From assembly GCA_022799495.1 (NCBI GenBank), contig JAAWON010000018.1, positions 1 to 32,381 of the forward strand: a DNA stretch of 32,381 nt, in the 5' to 3' direction. The notes beneath the pieces are model-generated. The model searched no databases. It had not been told where the DNA came from and saw only the letters and a program-made list of their open reading frames with translations. Both the position numbers and the translations under genes were made by a program. Below, piece after piece: positions 1 through 7,660 of the stretch; the stretch's first letter is position 1, and every line of letters begins with the position of its first letter. The DNA is from Erysipelotrichaceae bacterium. Lineage in GTDB: Bacteria > Bacillota_I > Bacilli_A > Erysipelotrichales > Erysipelotrichaceae.

Positions 1-151
1 ATTACTCTATTTCTCTTTGTTTATCGTTCCTGTAACACTGTTTTCCACCTTTTTATTTTCGTCCTTTTGATGTGGAACTTACTTTTTCACTTTACGAAAG
101 CATACAGGGTAAGATCTATCTTCTTCAGGAAAGGCACAACCTTCTCTATGG

Positions 152-1579
152 TTAGCGCAATGTTTCCAGCAGTTCCCTCGCCAAGCGCATCCAGTGCTTA
201 TGAGCAGGCGCATGATTTATTTTGCCCGCAATGAAATAAAAGGGTATCTCATTGAGCAGTATCGTATGCAGATAGTCCTGCCAAAGTTCGGTTAATGTAG
301 TTTGACAGGATGCATCTTGAAGCGCAAGGCAGGAGATGCGATGAATCAAAGTGGTTGCTGCTTGGATATCATTCAATCGCTTGATCGCTTTATTTTGGTT
401 TTCATCCACATACCATATGATATCAATGGGATGAAAGGTGCGGATGCGATCTTCATCGCTGAAAGGTGTTAATAGTGCCTGATCCTTTGCGCCTTCTTGT
501 ACGAGCACAGAGGCGTGGAGGCGTTTTAGCATGCGTTCTTGCGGCAGCGCATGTAATGCGATATGAGCACCTAACTGAACCCCGGTTGCCTGTATCGTAT
601 CATCCAATAAATGAAGGGTACCATAATTCTCAAAGATACATGTATACGGGATTGCTTGCTTGTCACATTCCTCTATCACTGCATCCAGCAAAGCAGAGGT
701 CAATGCACAGTTGGCGCCACAAATTAAAATATGAAAGGCTTTGCCTGCTTGGTGAATCTGAAGCATGGCAGCGTGAATACTGAGATCTTTTTTATGCAGG
801 GTATGCAGTGCGTATAAACTCATTAACAGTGTTTGACATTCTTGTAACGAGCCTTGTGCAGGATCGAGGCTTGTGTGATAGCCAAGCAAAAGTTTATTTG
901 CGCAATCATAGGAGATACTGCTCTCTTTGTGAATGGAGCGAAAGCCATAGCACAAATAAAAATCAGGATGTGCACTAGGAGTACACAGGGGATACAAAGA
1001 GGCCAAAGCGATGAGCAGGGCACTTTGAGCGCGTGGAGCGACAACGATGCCATGACAGTCATGGAGGGTGAGTGAAAGCGCGAAATAATGGGTTGGCGCA
1101 AAAGAATGGTGCATCAAGGAGGGCTGCTCTCGTAGTTCAATCGGAATCGGTGTATGATCTTCACAAAGCCGCAACGTACACGGTTTTGGAATCTGTATTT
1201 CATCTATACAGGGTACTTGATCAAAGGGCAGATATGCATAAGGATGAAACAGCGGATAATGATGTGTATGCAGGTATGCATCGAAATGAAACTGATGGGT
1301 ATGGAGGGTGGAGAGATTGTGTTGGGATAGGGTACTCATGGCCGCAAATAAAGCATGGAGGGAAGGATCAGGCGCTAGGCTTGGAGCGATTAGAAAACAC
1401 TGTGTATGACGAACATAGTCAATGAGTTGCAGCAAGGCAGGGTGAGGATAGGGATTAGGGGTAAGCAAAGAGTGCAACAGATCTTCGTCAATATCATAAG
1501 GGTAGGCTGCCAGCAGTTGACTCAGATAAGTTTCACTGTTTAAGGGCGCATAAAACAATAGGGAAAGCGGCTTTGTCAT
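152..1579 (-). CDS. Uncharacterised His-rich protein, possible degenerate PEPCK/HprK-like fold
   Basis: 475 residues, no confident family. The start is supported by an AGAGGTGA ribosome binding site just upstream of the ATG at 1579. No signal peptide or clear membrane segment is visible, so it is probably cytosolic. It is unusually rich in His, Leu and Cys. The segment at about 267-301 (SIHAAMLQIHQAGK, then ICGANCALTSALL) resembles the 'LHAS...GPSGSGKST' strand-loop-helix of PEPCK/HPr-kinase-like proteins, but the loop reads GANCALTS and lacks the P-loop Lys. The following ENYGTLHLLDD (317-327) and ATGVQLGAHIALH (331-343) also recall that fold. If this is right, it is a non-nucleotide-binding relative; this is weak inference from pattern only. 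No terminator is seen after its stop, and it has no obvious operon partner. Confidence 0.8.
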   Translation of the reverse strand: MTKPLSLLFYAPLNSETYLSQLLAAYPYDIDEDLLHSLLTPNPYPHPALLQLIDYVRHTQCFLIAPSLAPDPSLHALFAAMSTLSQHNLSTLHTHQFHFDAYLHTHHYPLFHPYAYLPFDQVPCIDEIQIPKPCTLRLCEDHTPIPIELREQPSLMHHSFAPTHYFALSLTLHDCHGIVVAPRAQSALLIALASLYPLCTPSAHPDFYLCYGFRSIHKESSISYDCANKLLLGYHTSLDPAQGSLQECQTLLMSLYALHTLHKKDLSIHAAMLQIHQAGKAFHILICGANCALTSALLDAVIEECDKQAIPYTCIFENYGTLHLLDDTIQATGVQLGAHIALHALPQERMLKRLHASVLVQEGAKDQALLTPFSDEDRIRTFHPIDIIWYVDENQNKAIKRLNDIQAATTLIHRISCLALQDASCQTTLTELWQDYLHTILLNEIPFYFIAGKINHAPAHKHWMRLARELLETLR

Positions 1580-1801
1580 GAAATCACCTCTGTTTTATCG
1601 TATGTGGTGGTTTGCCCTTGGTGCCAATGGCGGTGATCGGTAAGTGATGTTGTAAGGGGGAGGGGAAATAAATTCATTTACTGCTGCACAAGATAGTCAT
1701 TACCACATAAATAAAGATGAACAAAACGGAATGGAACTTTTTCTCTGTGAATAGAGGCATCCATATTTGAATCAGTGGGTATGCTAGTGGGGGGTGATGT
1801 G

Positions 1802-1978
1802 ATGTACTATAATTATCATGCACAAGCGAAGCGCTTGATTCAAGAGGGGCATTTAACCCATTTTGCGATTGTGGAGCGATGGAACCATATCGCACCTGCT
1901 TTGGTGTTGTATTTTGATAATCATATACCGATGCCGATTCGTGAGGAGCGCTGGAGTGAGTATTTCTGTCTGCTTTAA
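1802..1978 (+). CDS. Small uncharacterised protein, 58 aa
   Basis: Begins MYYNYHAQAKRLIQEGHL and ends with MPIREERWSEYFCLL. The ATG at 1802 is preferred over an in-frame ATG at 1775 because a GGGGGGTGA ribosome binding site lies 4 bases before it. The composition is that of a folded small soluble protein: a charged N-terminal helix, the hydrophobic strand APALVLYF (about 38-45), then a charged C-terminus. No signal peptide or metal motif is seen. I do not recognise the family. It stands alone between the minus-strand unknown gene and a convergent XRE regulator, and a hairpin at 2071-2107 closes it. It is probably real because of the good ribosome binding site and sensible composition, but no function can be given. 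Confidence 0.6.
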   Translation: MYYNYHAQAKRLIQEGHLTHFAIVERWNHIAPALVLYFDNHIPMPIREERWSEYFCLL

Positions 1979-2070
1979 GTAAAAGGCACAGCACATCTTG
2001 CTTGGCGATTGAGCAATCAAACGCTAGTTTCGCACATTAGGTTAAAACCATGCAAAAACAAATAAAAAGA

Positions 2071-2107
2071 GGAATCATATCAACGCATTGCTTACGTTTA
2101 TGATTCC
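2071..2107 (-). terminator. Hairpin terminator between convergent genes
   Basis: Arms GGAATCATA (2071-2079) and TATGATTCC (2099-2107) pair perfectly. The loop contains a further AACG/CGTT pairing. Read on the minus strand the stem is followed by a T-rich tract (TCTTTTTATTTG), fitting termination of the XRE gene, whose stop lies inside the stem. On the plus strand only a short T run follows. Confidence 0.6.
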
Positions 2108-2394
2108 TTTTGTAATGCCTGTTCAATCAATTCTTTAAATTTCAGATAAATGGCATAATCCTTTTCATCAATCGGCTGATCACCGATACCTATGATACGA
2201 TTCAGATCAATGTTTAATTCTTTGGCAATCGCTGCACCGATGTCAAAAGGCAGCGAACGCTCTTTGCGTAAATAGCGTCCTAATGTAGTTTTATTCATAC
2301 CGACGTGCTTTGCCAATTCCGTCTGTGTGATTTCTTTTCGCTGCATAATCGCAAGGATGCGATCTGTCAATAAATCTGAATACCGTTTGTTCAT
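2098..2394 (-). CDS. XRE-family helix-turn-helix regulator, 98 aa
   Basis: Cytosolic DNA-binding protein. The Cro/C1-type helix-turn-helix spans about residues 13-65 (ITQTELAKHVGMNKTTLGRYL at 22-42 covers the two recognition helices). A short acidic and helical tail (about 75-98) may serve dimerisation. The ORF extends upstream, but the ATG at 2394 is chosen because it has an AAAGGTGA ribosome binding site and because the extra N-terminal residues would cover the promoter. A -35 TTGTCA and -10 TATCAT with a 17-bp spacer (minus strand) lie just upstream, with the -35 inside an inverted repeat, suggesting autoregulation. It follows the SIS gene on the same strand but has its own promoter. Its targets are unknown; the neighbouring SIS gene is one candidate. 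Confidence 0.85.
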   Translation of the reverse strand: MNKRYSDLLTDRILAIMQRKEITQTELAKHVGMNKTTLGRYLRKERSLPFDIGAAIAKELNIDLNRIIGIGDQPIDEKDYAIYLKFKELIEQALQKES

Positions 2395-2416
2395 ACTGTC
2401 ACCTTTATTTTTTAAT

Positions 2417-2445
2417 ATGATATAGTCTGTATCGACGGATGACAA
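2417..2445 (-). promoter_or_regulatory. Promoter of the XRE gene
   Basis: On the minus strand, -35 TTGTCA (plus-strand TGACAA 2440-2445) and -10 TATCAT (plus-strand ATGATA 2417-2422) are separated by exactly 17 bp, about 25-50 bp before the chosen start. Confidence 0.55.
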
Positions 2446-2494
2446 ATATGCGTTGTCAAATGGCATTTATATGACATATGGTATGATTGTGACA
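2440..2494. promoter_or_regulatory. Cluster of TGACA half-sites, candidate operator
   Basis: TGACAA (2440-2445) and TTGTCA (2453-2458) form an inverted repeat with a 7-bp spacer. Further TGACA half-sites lie at 2472-2476 and 2490-2494. The first arm coincides with the -35 of the XRE gene, a position suited to autorepression. Which protein binds is inference. Confidence 0.4.
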
Positions 2495-2546
2495 GATATT
2501 ATTGAATTGCTTGAAGTACCATCGCAGCGTTGATATATGCTTGTAT

Positions 2547-2570
2547 AAAAAAGCCATGGCAGCGCCATGA
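2547..2570 (-). terminator. Terminator after the SIS-domain gene
   Basis: CATGGC (2555-2560), loop AGC, GCCATG (2564-2569). Read on the minus strand the stem is followed by GCTTTTTT. It lies about 12 bp past the SIS-gene stop, so the SIS and XRE genes are largely separate transcripts. Confidence 0.75.
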
Positions 2571-2581
2571 CCTTGTAAATA

Positions 2582-3313
2582 TTACCAGCCGTGCTTTTGA
2601 TAATGGGGATAGACTTCCGCATTGTTGTAATCGGTACCACCCGGATAGTTGGCACTCTTTAACAACAGCGGTGTTTTACCACGCTTCATCAATTCCTCTA
2701 AGACAACTGCCGTAACGGACCACAGAATATAACTGCTTGCCAAACCGCTGGCAGCCGCAAAGTCCGCTTCAATTCCCTCGATTGGAAGCATTGCTTCGGC
2801 ACTAGGAGCACAGTTGTCAAGGGTGAGATCGACAAACTCATATAGTTTTTTGCCGGAGGAATGTACCGCATCCACATCCTTGGCATAACTCATGGATGAC
2901 ATAGCGATCACTTGAACGCCCATTTTCTTTGCTTCCCAAGCCAAATCCACCACTGCTTTTGTTCTGCCGGATACAGAACCGACAAACAGAATATCACCGG
3001 GGCGAATCGTTGATGCTTTGAGAATATAAGCACCTAAGCCTTCCATATCCGTATCCAAATCGCTGCGATCACGTTCTCTGGCATCGGATTGGACATCTAA
3101 CTTATAGTGGAAGGTACGATAGAATGCCGGTCCACCGCCACGGTTAAACAAATCCATTTCAATCGAATGACAAATGCCGCTTAAGTAAATGTTGCCACCT
3201 GCTTCAATGGTGTCGGCGATCATTTTACCGGCGGTGATGATGTTTTCCCGCTGTGTCTCTTTCACCTGCTCAAACAGCGCGTCAACCCGTTTTTGGTAAT
3301 CATCTAAGATCAT
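2582..3313 (-). CDS. SIS-domain phosphosugar-binding protein (UPF0309-like)
   Basis: 243 residues, the usual size of single-SIS UPF0309 proteins. After an N-terminal helix (1-38) comes the first SIS strand and loop, GGNIYLSGICHSIEMD (39-54). Then GDILFVGSVSGRTKAVVDLA (106-125) carries the Ser/Thr-rich phosphosugar-binding loop (GSVSGRT, 112-118), followed by MGVQVIAMSS (131-140). The family binds phosphorylated sugars and either isomerises them or senses them. This one is single-domain with no HTH, so an isomerase or ligand-binding role is more likely than direct DNA binding. A GGAGGA ribosome binding site precedes ATG 3313. The substrate cannot be told from the sequence. No sugar-uptake genes are adjacent. 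Confidence 0.85.
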   Translation of the reverse strand: MILDDYQKRVDALFEQVKETQRENIITAGKMIADTIEAGGNIYLSGICHSIEMDLFNRGGGPAFYRTFHYKLDVQSDARERDRSDLDTDMEGLGAYILKASTIRPGDILFVGSVSGRTKAVVDLAWEAKKMGVQVIAMSSMSYAKDVDAVHSSGKKLYEFVDLTLDNCAPSAEAMLPIEGIEADFAAASGLASSYILWSVTAVVLEELMKRGKTPLLLKSANYPGGTDYNNAEVYPHYQKHGW

Positions 3314-3503
3314 ATGAGTTCCTCCTTGGATTTGATATCCGAACCTATTCTATCATACTTTGTATCGTTTGTATGCCATAAGTGAAAAAAATAAGGAAAT
3401 CTTTAAAAGTGTGCTTGGATCAGGGCATTTTTACGAACTCTACGATTCGTAGGGTGACAGTTTTCATTGGTTATGATAGGCTGAGAATGAAAGGAAGTGA
3501 AGG

Positions 3504-3731
3504 ATGGATAGGAAATGGCTGAACATCAGCGTAGTATTTATGCTCATAGTAGTGGCTTTGATGATTTTAGGGCTGGGGGAATGGATCCTAAGTGAGGGTA
3601 TGCTTATTTGGCAGATGTGGATTGACTGTTGCGAAGATGGGGCAGCGCTCAAACATATCTTCTTGGGAATGGGGATATTGAACTTTTTATTTCTACAGCG
3701 CATCTATCGGGTAATTATGCTTGTCATGTGA
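3504..3731 (+). CDS. Small membrane protein, 75 aa
   Basis: Two hydrophobic segments are visible: about residues 8-24 (SVVFMLIVVALMILGLG) and about 51-65 around GMGILNFLFL, separated by a loop with WIDCCEDG. This predicts a two-pass membrane protein. AGGAAGTGAAGG just before the ATG is a reasonable ribosome binding site. A 6-bp inverted repeat (TACGAA/TTCGTA, 3432-3451) lies upstream. The family is not recognised. It is a single gene with 220 bp to the next one. Existence is moderately supported, function unknown. Confidence 0.5.
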   Translation: MDRKWLNISVVFMLIVVALMILGLGEWILSEGMLIWQMWIDCCEDGAALKHIFLGMGILNFLFLQRIYRVIMLVM

Positions 3732-3962
3732 TGTGTAGGCATAGATGAGGGATGAGATTGAATATTTATATTGCTCGTTGCCAATGGATGAAAACAAAAG
3801 GGAAGGTATTCTTTTTCTTATTTTACTCTGATATGGTGCGAGCGCTGAATGATGATATAATATGCTCGGGAAAGATCATATTGCGATTATATGTTGTCAA
3901 ATAGGAATAAGACTAGCATAGATGGATGAGCATGTAGATACATGCATAGGTAGGTGAGTGGA

Positions 3963-4835
3963 ATGGATTTGAAACAAATTGCAGCTTTTATCAAAATGAA
4001 ACGCAAGGCATTGGGGATGACACAGGCACAGTTGGCTGAGCGTTTAGCGGTGAGTGAAAAAGCGGTGTCGCGCTGGGAAACAGGGCGTGGTACCCCTGAT
4101 ATTTCTTTACTATTACCCTTGGCTCATGAACTACATGTGGAAGTGGGGGAATTATTAAACGCTACGATGCAGGAAGATGCAAATCAAGCGGTGGTGCAGC
4201 TGCTTGCGTATCATGAAGCGGCGAAACATCATCGTTATGGCCGCAGTTATTTTAGGATGATCGGCTGTTATGGCTTATCCGCATTGATCTTTTTGTGCTA
4301 TCTGCGTTTTGAATATGACCCGCATGTGGAACTTAACTATCTTGTGCGCTTGGGGGCAGTGCTGGCAGCCGCTTTCACAGTGGTGCTTGCGAATCGTATC
4401 TATGAAGTTCATTATGCGGAGAAATTGAAGGATAAACAAAGGATTCAGCGTTTTAGTCAATGGATCGTATTTGTTTATTACGCAATTTTATTGTTTAATA
4501 TGGTGCTGTTTGCGCGTTATCAGTTTGTTCATACCTTCAATTTGATACCCTTTGCGACGATTGCGGCGCTGGTACGGCAGGGGAATGCTTGGGCCATCAG
4601 CGTTAATATCGCAGGGAATCTACTAATTTTTATGCCCTTGTCCTACTTTCTTTATGAGTTGTTTGCGATTAGGGAATGGAAGATGCATTTGCTGATATCC
4701 TGTATGATCGTGATCTTGATTGAACTGGCGCAATATTTATTGCATGTGGGAGTGGCAGATGTGGATGATGTATGGTTGTGCACTTTTGGCATGATGCTTT
4801 TTTACAGTGGTTATCGTCACTGGATGCGGAGGTGA
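3963..4835 (+). CDS. XRE-VanZ fusion: HTH domain joined to VanZ-like membrane domain
   Basis: 290 residues from ATG 3963. A GTG at 3954 is possible, but AGGTGAG is better spaced for the ATG. Residues 5-64 are an XRE HTH (MTQAQLAERLAVSEKAVSRW, 19-38). Six membrane segments follow at roughly 99-115, 127-145, 165-184, 211-231, 241-260 and 266-284. The second half is VanZ-like: NLIPF (193-197), NIAGNLLIFMPLSYF (215-229), and IELAQYLLHVGVADVDD (253-269) with the characteristic Glu-x-x-Gln and Asp-Asp residues. VanZ is known from teicoplanin resistance in the vanA cluster, but most VanZ-like proteins are uncharacterised. Fusion to an HTH suggests a membrane-tethered regulator that senses something in the envelope; that is inference. 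The next gene starts 5 bp past the stop, so they are co-transcribed. Confidence 0.85.
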   Translation: MDLKQIAAFIKMKRKALGMTQAQLAERLAVSEKAVSRWETGRGTPDISLLLPLAHELHVEVGELLNATMQEDANQAVVQLLAYHEAAKHHRYGRSYFRMIGCYGLSALIFLCYLRFEYDPHVELNYLVRLGAVLAAAFTVVLANRIYEVHYAEKLKDKQRIQRFSQWIVFVYYAILLFNMVLFARYQFVHTFNLIPFATIAALVRQGNAWAISVNIAGNLLIFMPLSYFLYELFAIREWKMHLLISCMIVILIELAQYLLHVGVADVDDVWLCTFGMMLFYSGYRHWMRR

Positions 4836-4840
4836 GATGG

Positions 4841-6352
4841 ATGTATGTATTCAATCGGGCACAGGGAAGCGAATTGGAGCGTTACCTTTGTCAAAATCAA
4901 ACAGTTTGCGGTATGTGGATGGGGGCAGCCGGTGCGACACTGTATCAACGGGTGAGGGAATGTACCGAGCGTTATGGACACAGGGTGTTGGTGTTATGCG
5001 GTCCCGGAAACAATGGAGGAGATGGCCTTGCATTGGCCTGTCTGCTGGCGAAAGATGAAACTTTGGACTCCTATATCATTTGTGAGGCAAATGACGCTGA
5101 AATGAGCCAAGAGACGCTAATATACGCGAATTGCTTGCGTGCGATGGGGATAAAATGGCATACCTTTGCGGAAACAAAGTGGGAAAACTTTGATATCATT
5201 GTGGACTGTTTGTTTGGCAGTGGGTGTGATCGTGTCATCAAGGCACCCTATGATCAATGGATTGCGGCAGTAAATGCGACAGATGCCTATGTGATTGCCT
5301 GTGATTTGCCCAGTGGGATTGATACGGACAGCGGTCATGTTCTGGGATGTGCAATTAAAGCGCAGGAGACGCTGAGCATATTTGGAGGGAAGCCGGGACT
5401 GTATTTCAATGAAGGATTGACTTACAGTGGAAGGATACAGATTGCGAGGCTTGGTGTTGACGAAGGACAGTTGGCACGTTTTGCCTGCATGGAGGTGTTA
5501 AATGATGCATGGGTGAAAGAACATCTGCCCAAACGCAGACGAAATTCGCATAAGGGAGACTATGGCCGCATATTAGTAATTGGGGGCAGATGCGGTATGA
5601 GTGGGGCAGCCTTATTATGCAGCGAGGCTGCTTTGCGTTGTGGAGCGGGTATGGTAACACTGATGAGTGAGGCACGAACCTTGAGCGCTGCGGCGATTCG
5701 TATCCCTGAGGCAATGCAGATAGAACTAAAAGAATCGCTGTCTTTACAAGCGCTGAAACAGTTAATTTCCGATTATGATTGGATCGCCATTGGCAATGGC
5801 TTGGGACGAGATGACTTTGCCAAGAAACTAGTCCGTGTCGTTTGGCAAAGTGAACGCCCGGCCCTCTTTGATGGGGATGCATTAGCGCTATTGCGGGAAG
5901 TGGGGCAGGAATCTACCCGCACTACGCCATACGTTCTTACACCGCATCCTAAGGAACTTTCTTATTTACTTGGAATAAATACTCAAGAGATACTGGAAAA
6001 CCCGTTAGAATCGCTGTATCGAGGCGAGAAGGCCTATCCGGGTTCCATTATCGTATGTAAAAATGCTTGTACGATGATTTCCGATGGGATTCAGCGCTAT
6101 TTGAATGTGATTGGCAGTGATGCACTGGCAAAGGGTGGCAGTGGTGATGTGCTGTGCGGTATGATCCTTGCTTTTCTTGCGCAAGGCAAGGCATGGACAC
6201 AACTGGCCGGTGCAGCGGTTTACCTGCATGCGCGCTGTGCCTGTACGCTTAGTAAGAAATGGGCGTCACATAGTATTCTGCCTCAAGATTGCCTGAAACA
6301 GATACCGAAGGAATTGCATGAACTGTTAGAAGAAAAGAATGAAGATGAGTGA
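4841..6352 (+). CDS. nnr: Bifunctional NAD(P)H-hydrate epimerase / ADP-dependent dehydratase
   Basis: 503 residues, the normal length of the fused enzyme. It repairs damaged NAD(P)H hydrates: the N-terminal YjeF_N half interconverts the R and S epimers and the C-terminal ribokinase-like half dehydrates the S form using ADP. Visible motifs are GPGNNGGDG (54-62) and CDLPSGIDTDSG (154-165) in the epimerase, then GDYGRILVIGG (239-249), GNGLGRDD (318-325), TPHPKELSYLLG (367-378) and KGGSGDVLCGMI (431-442) in the dehydratase. An in-frame ATG exists at 4772, but ATG 4841 follows GGAGGTGAG at good spacing and begins just after the XRE-VanZ stop, so it is preferred. A bidirectional terminator follows. 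Cytosolic housekeeping function; confidence is high. Confidence 0.95.
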   Translation: MYVFNRAQGSELERYLCQNQTVCGMWMGAAGATLYQRVRECTERYGHRVLVLCGPGNNGGDGLALACLLAKDETLDSYIICEANDAEMSQETLIYANCLRAMGIKWHTFAETKWENFDIIVDCLFGSGCDRVIKAPYDQWIAAVNATDAYVIACDLPSGIDTDSGHVLGCAIKAQETLSIFGGKPGLYFNEGLTYSGRIQIARLGVDEGQLARFACMEVLNDAWVKEHLPKRRRNSHKGDYGRILVIGGRCGMSGAALLCSEAALRCGAGMVTLMSEARTLSAAAIRIPEAMQIELKESLSLQALKQLISDYDWIAIGNGLGRDDFAKKLVRVVWQSERPALFDGDALALLREVGQESTRTTPYVLTPHPKELSYLLGINTQEILENPLESLYRGEKAYPGSIIVCKNACTMISDGIQRYLNVIGSDALAKGGSGDVLCGMILAFLAQGKAWTQLAGAAVYLHARCACTLSKKWASHSILPQDCLKQIPKELHELLEEKNEDE

Positions 6353-6383
6353 CTTTATAAACGGGATCTGATAAAAAGCAACA

Positions 6384-6408
6384 AAAAAAGAGCTCATGGC
6401 TCTTTTTT
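6384..6408. terminator. Bidirectional terminator between convergent nnr and NlpC/P60 genes
   Basis: AAAAAAGAGC (6384-6393), loop TCATG, GCTCTTTTTT (6399-6408). The A and T flanks make it work in both directions, and it sits between two convergent stops. Confidence 0.9.
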
Positions 6409-6416
6409 GATTGTTC

Positions 6417-7550
6417 TTACTGTCCAACTCGAATGAACACAGGACCGGAACCGATGTATGCGCCGGCTACCACAGTAGAGGAACCATTCCATCCACCGTG
6501 AACTGCCTGCCCACCGCCAATGTATACTGCGATATGAGACATACCCATACCACCATCTGCGTAGTAAATCAAGTCTCCCGGTTGTGCTTCTGCGCCTGAT
6601 ACAATGGAACCTAAGGACATATATCCGGCAGGCCATCCATGATAACTAACACCGGCAGCCGCCAAAGCATTGCTTGCCAAAACGGTGCAATCCTGACTTA
6701 AACCAACCTGTGCCAATGCAGCACTTGCGATTGCGGAACTGCTGACACCGGATAAGTTACCGTAGTAACCACCGTAATATGAACTATAATCAAAACTCTG
6801 TACAGGTTCTTCTTTCTCTTCTACCGTAATCGTAACACTGGCACTGCTTTCATTTCCGGCATTGTCTTTGGCACGATAGGTAACGGTATAAACTCCGGGT
6901 GTGTAATTATCAACATCAGATTCCGTTTCATGTGCGATTTCGCCGTCTACATCATCAATCGCACTCTCGAAATAATCTTCCGCATCAAAGTCATCACCCT
7001 CTGTAATGACATCCTCATCCAACACAACTGAAATCACCGGTGCAGTTGTATCAGAAACCGCAACCTTCAGTTTATAAGTGGATACTACTTCATTGGCCTT
7101 TGTGCCTGACTCCTGTGTATCATGCATAGAGGTCAATACAAGCAAATCTTCTTTCGCAGTTGCGCCAACCGCAACCTTGCGCACGGATACGAAGATATCC
7201 TGTTCTTTGGATTTCTTCAGATCAAAGTTCTCGATCGTCAATTCATAATCACCAATCTGATAAACAGAGGTCAATCCCTCAGCACTTTTTAATTCCGGCG
7301 TAATCATTGCCGAAACCTCATCTTTTAAGATGATGCTTGCGATTTTATGAATAGATGTGATATCACCCGCAACGATTTCGATGGGGTCCTCCACATAATA
7401 TTTCAATGCCTGTTTTTGTTGGAAAATAGAAGGTGCGCTGTGTAGCGGAGCTTCTTCCTTAGACATGAAACCGGAACCGATGATTCCCATAAACATAGCC
7501 GAAAGTAAGAACATTGGTTTGTAATTTACGTTATCGTTTCTGTTTGTCAT
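6417..7550 (-). CDS. Secreted Ig-like / NlpC-P60-type cell-wall peptidase
   Basis: 377 residues from ATG 7550, chosen for its GAGGAGGT ribosome binding site; the longer ORF would cover the promoter. A short hydrophobic segment (about 11-28, KPMFLLSAMFMGIIGSGF) acts as a signal or anchor. Residues 29-165 are of unclear fold. About 167-243 is a DUF5011/bacterial Ig-like domain starting DTTAPVISVVLDED and ending AKDNAGNESSASVTI. A Tyr/Gly/Ser-rich linker (253-272) leads to the NlpC/P60-like domain: catalytic Cys288 in QDCTVLASNALAAAG, then PGDLIYY (324-330) and SHIAVYIGGGQAVHGG (338-353) with His339. The family hydrolyses peptidoglycan peptide bonds, usually gamma-D-Glu-meso-DAP or related; exact specificity is unknown. 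A CIRCE-like inverted repeat covers the promoter. Confidence 0.88.
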   Translation of the reverse strand: MTNRNDNVNYKPMFLLSAMFMGIIGSGFMSKEEAPLHSAPSIFQQKQALKYYVEDPIEIVAGDITSIHKIASIILKDEVSAMITPELKSAEGLTSVYQIGDYELTIENFDLKKSKEQDIFVSVRKVAVGATAKEDLLVLTSMHDTQESGTKANEVVSTYKLKVAVSDTTAPVISVVLDEDVITEGDDFDAEDYFESAIDDVDGEIAHETESDVDNYTPGVYTVTYRAKDNAGNESSASVTITVEEKEEPVQSFDYSSYYGGYYGNLSGVSSSAIASAALAQVGLSQDCTVLASNALAAAGVSYHGWPAGYMSLGSIVSGAEAQPGDLIYYADGGMGMSHIAVYIGGGQAVHGGWNGSSTVVAGAYIGSGPVFIRVGQ

Positions 7551-7630
7551 ACTATACCTCCTCGGTTTCGACAGTGCACATTCTACATCAAACACCCAAA
7601 TTTTTGCAAGCGTTTCCCATATTTTCACAC

Positions 7631-7660
7631 ATTTTAGCAATTACATAAAAAGAGTGCTAA
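7631..7660 (-). promoter_or_regulatory. Promoter with overlapping CIRCE-like (HrcA-type) operator
   Basis: On the plus strand TTAGCAATT (7634-7642), nine bases, GAGTGCTAA (7652-7660). The established CIRCE consensus is TTAGCACTC-N9-GAGTGCTAA; one arm is exact and the other differs at two positions. On the minus strand, TTAGCA (7655-7660) and TAAAAT (7631-7636) with an 18-bp spacer form a plausible -35/-10, so the element lies between and over the promoter boxes. It is about 80 bp upstream of the NlpC/P60 start. Confidence 0.6.

Noticed and set aside
1674-1994. Minus-strand ORF opposite the 58-aa gene
   Set aside because: It is a shadow of the plus-strand gene with no ribosome binding site and low-quality composition.
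3752-3901. 49-codon ORF before the XRE-VanZ gene
   Set aside because: The purine-rich bases touch the ATG with no spacing, and the sequence runs through a TATAAT-like box. Too weak to call.
7551-7633. N-terminal extension of the NlpC/P60 protein to 7640
   Set aside because: It would run through the promoter and CIRCE-like element, whereas the ATG at 7550 has a near-perfect ribosome binding site and precedes the signal segment.
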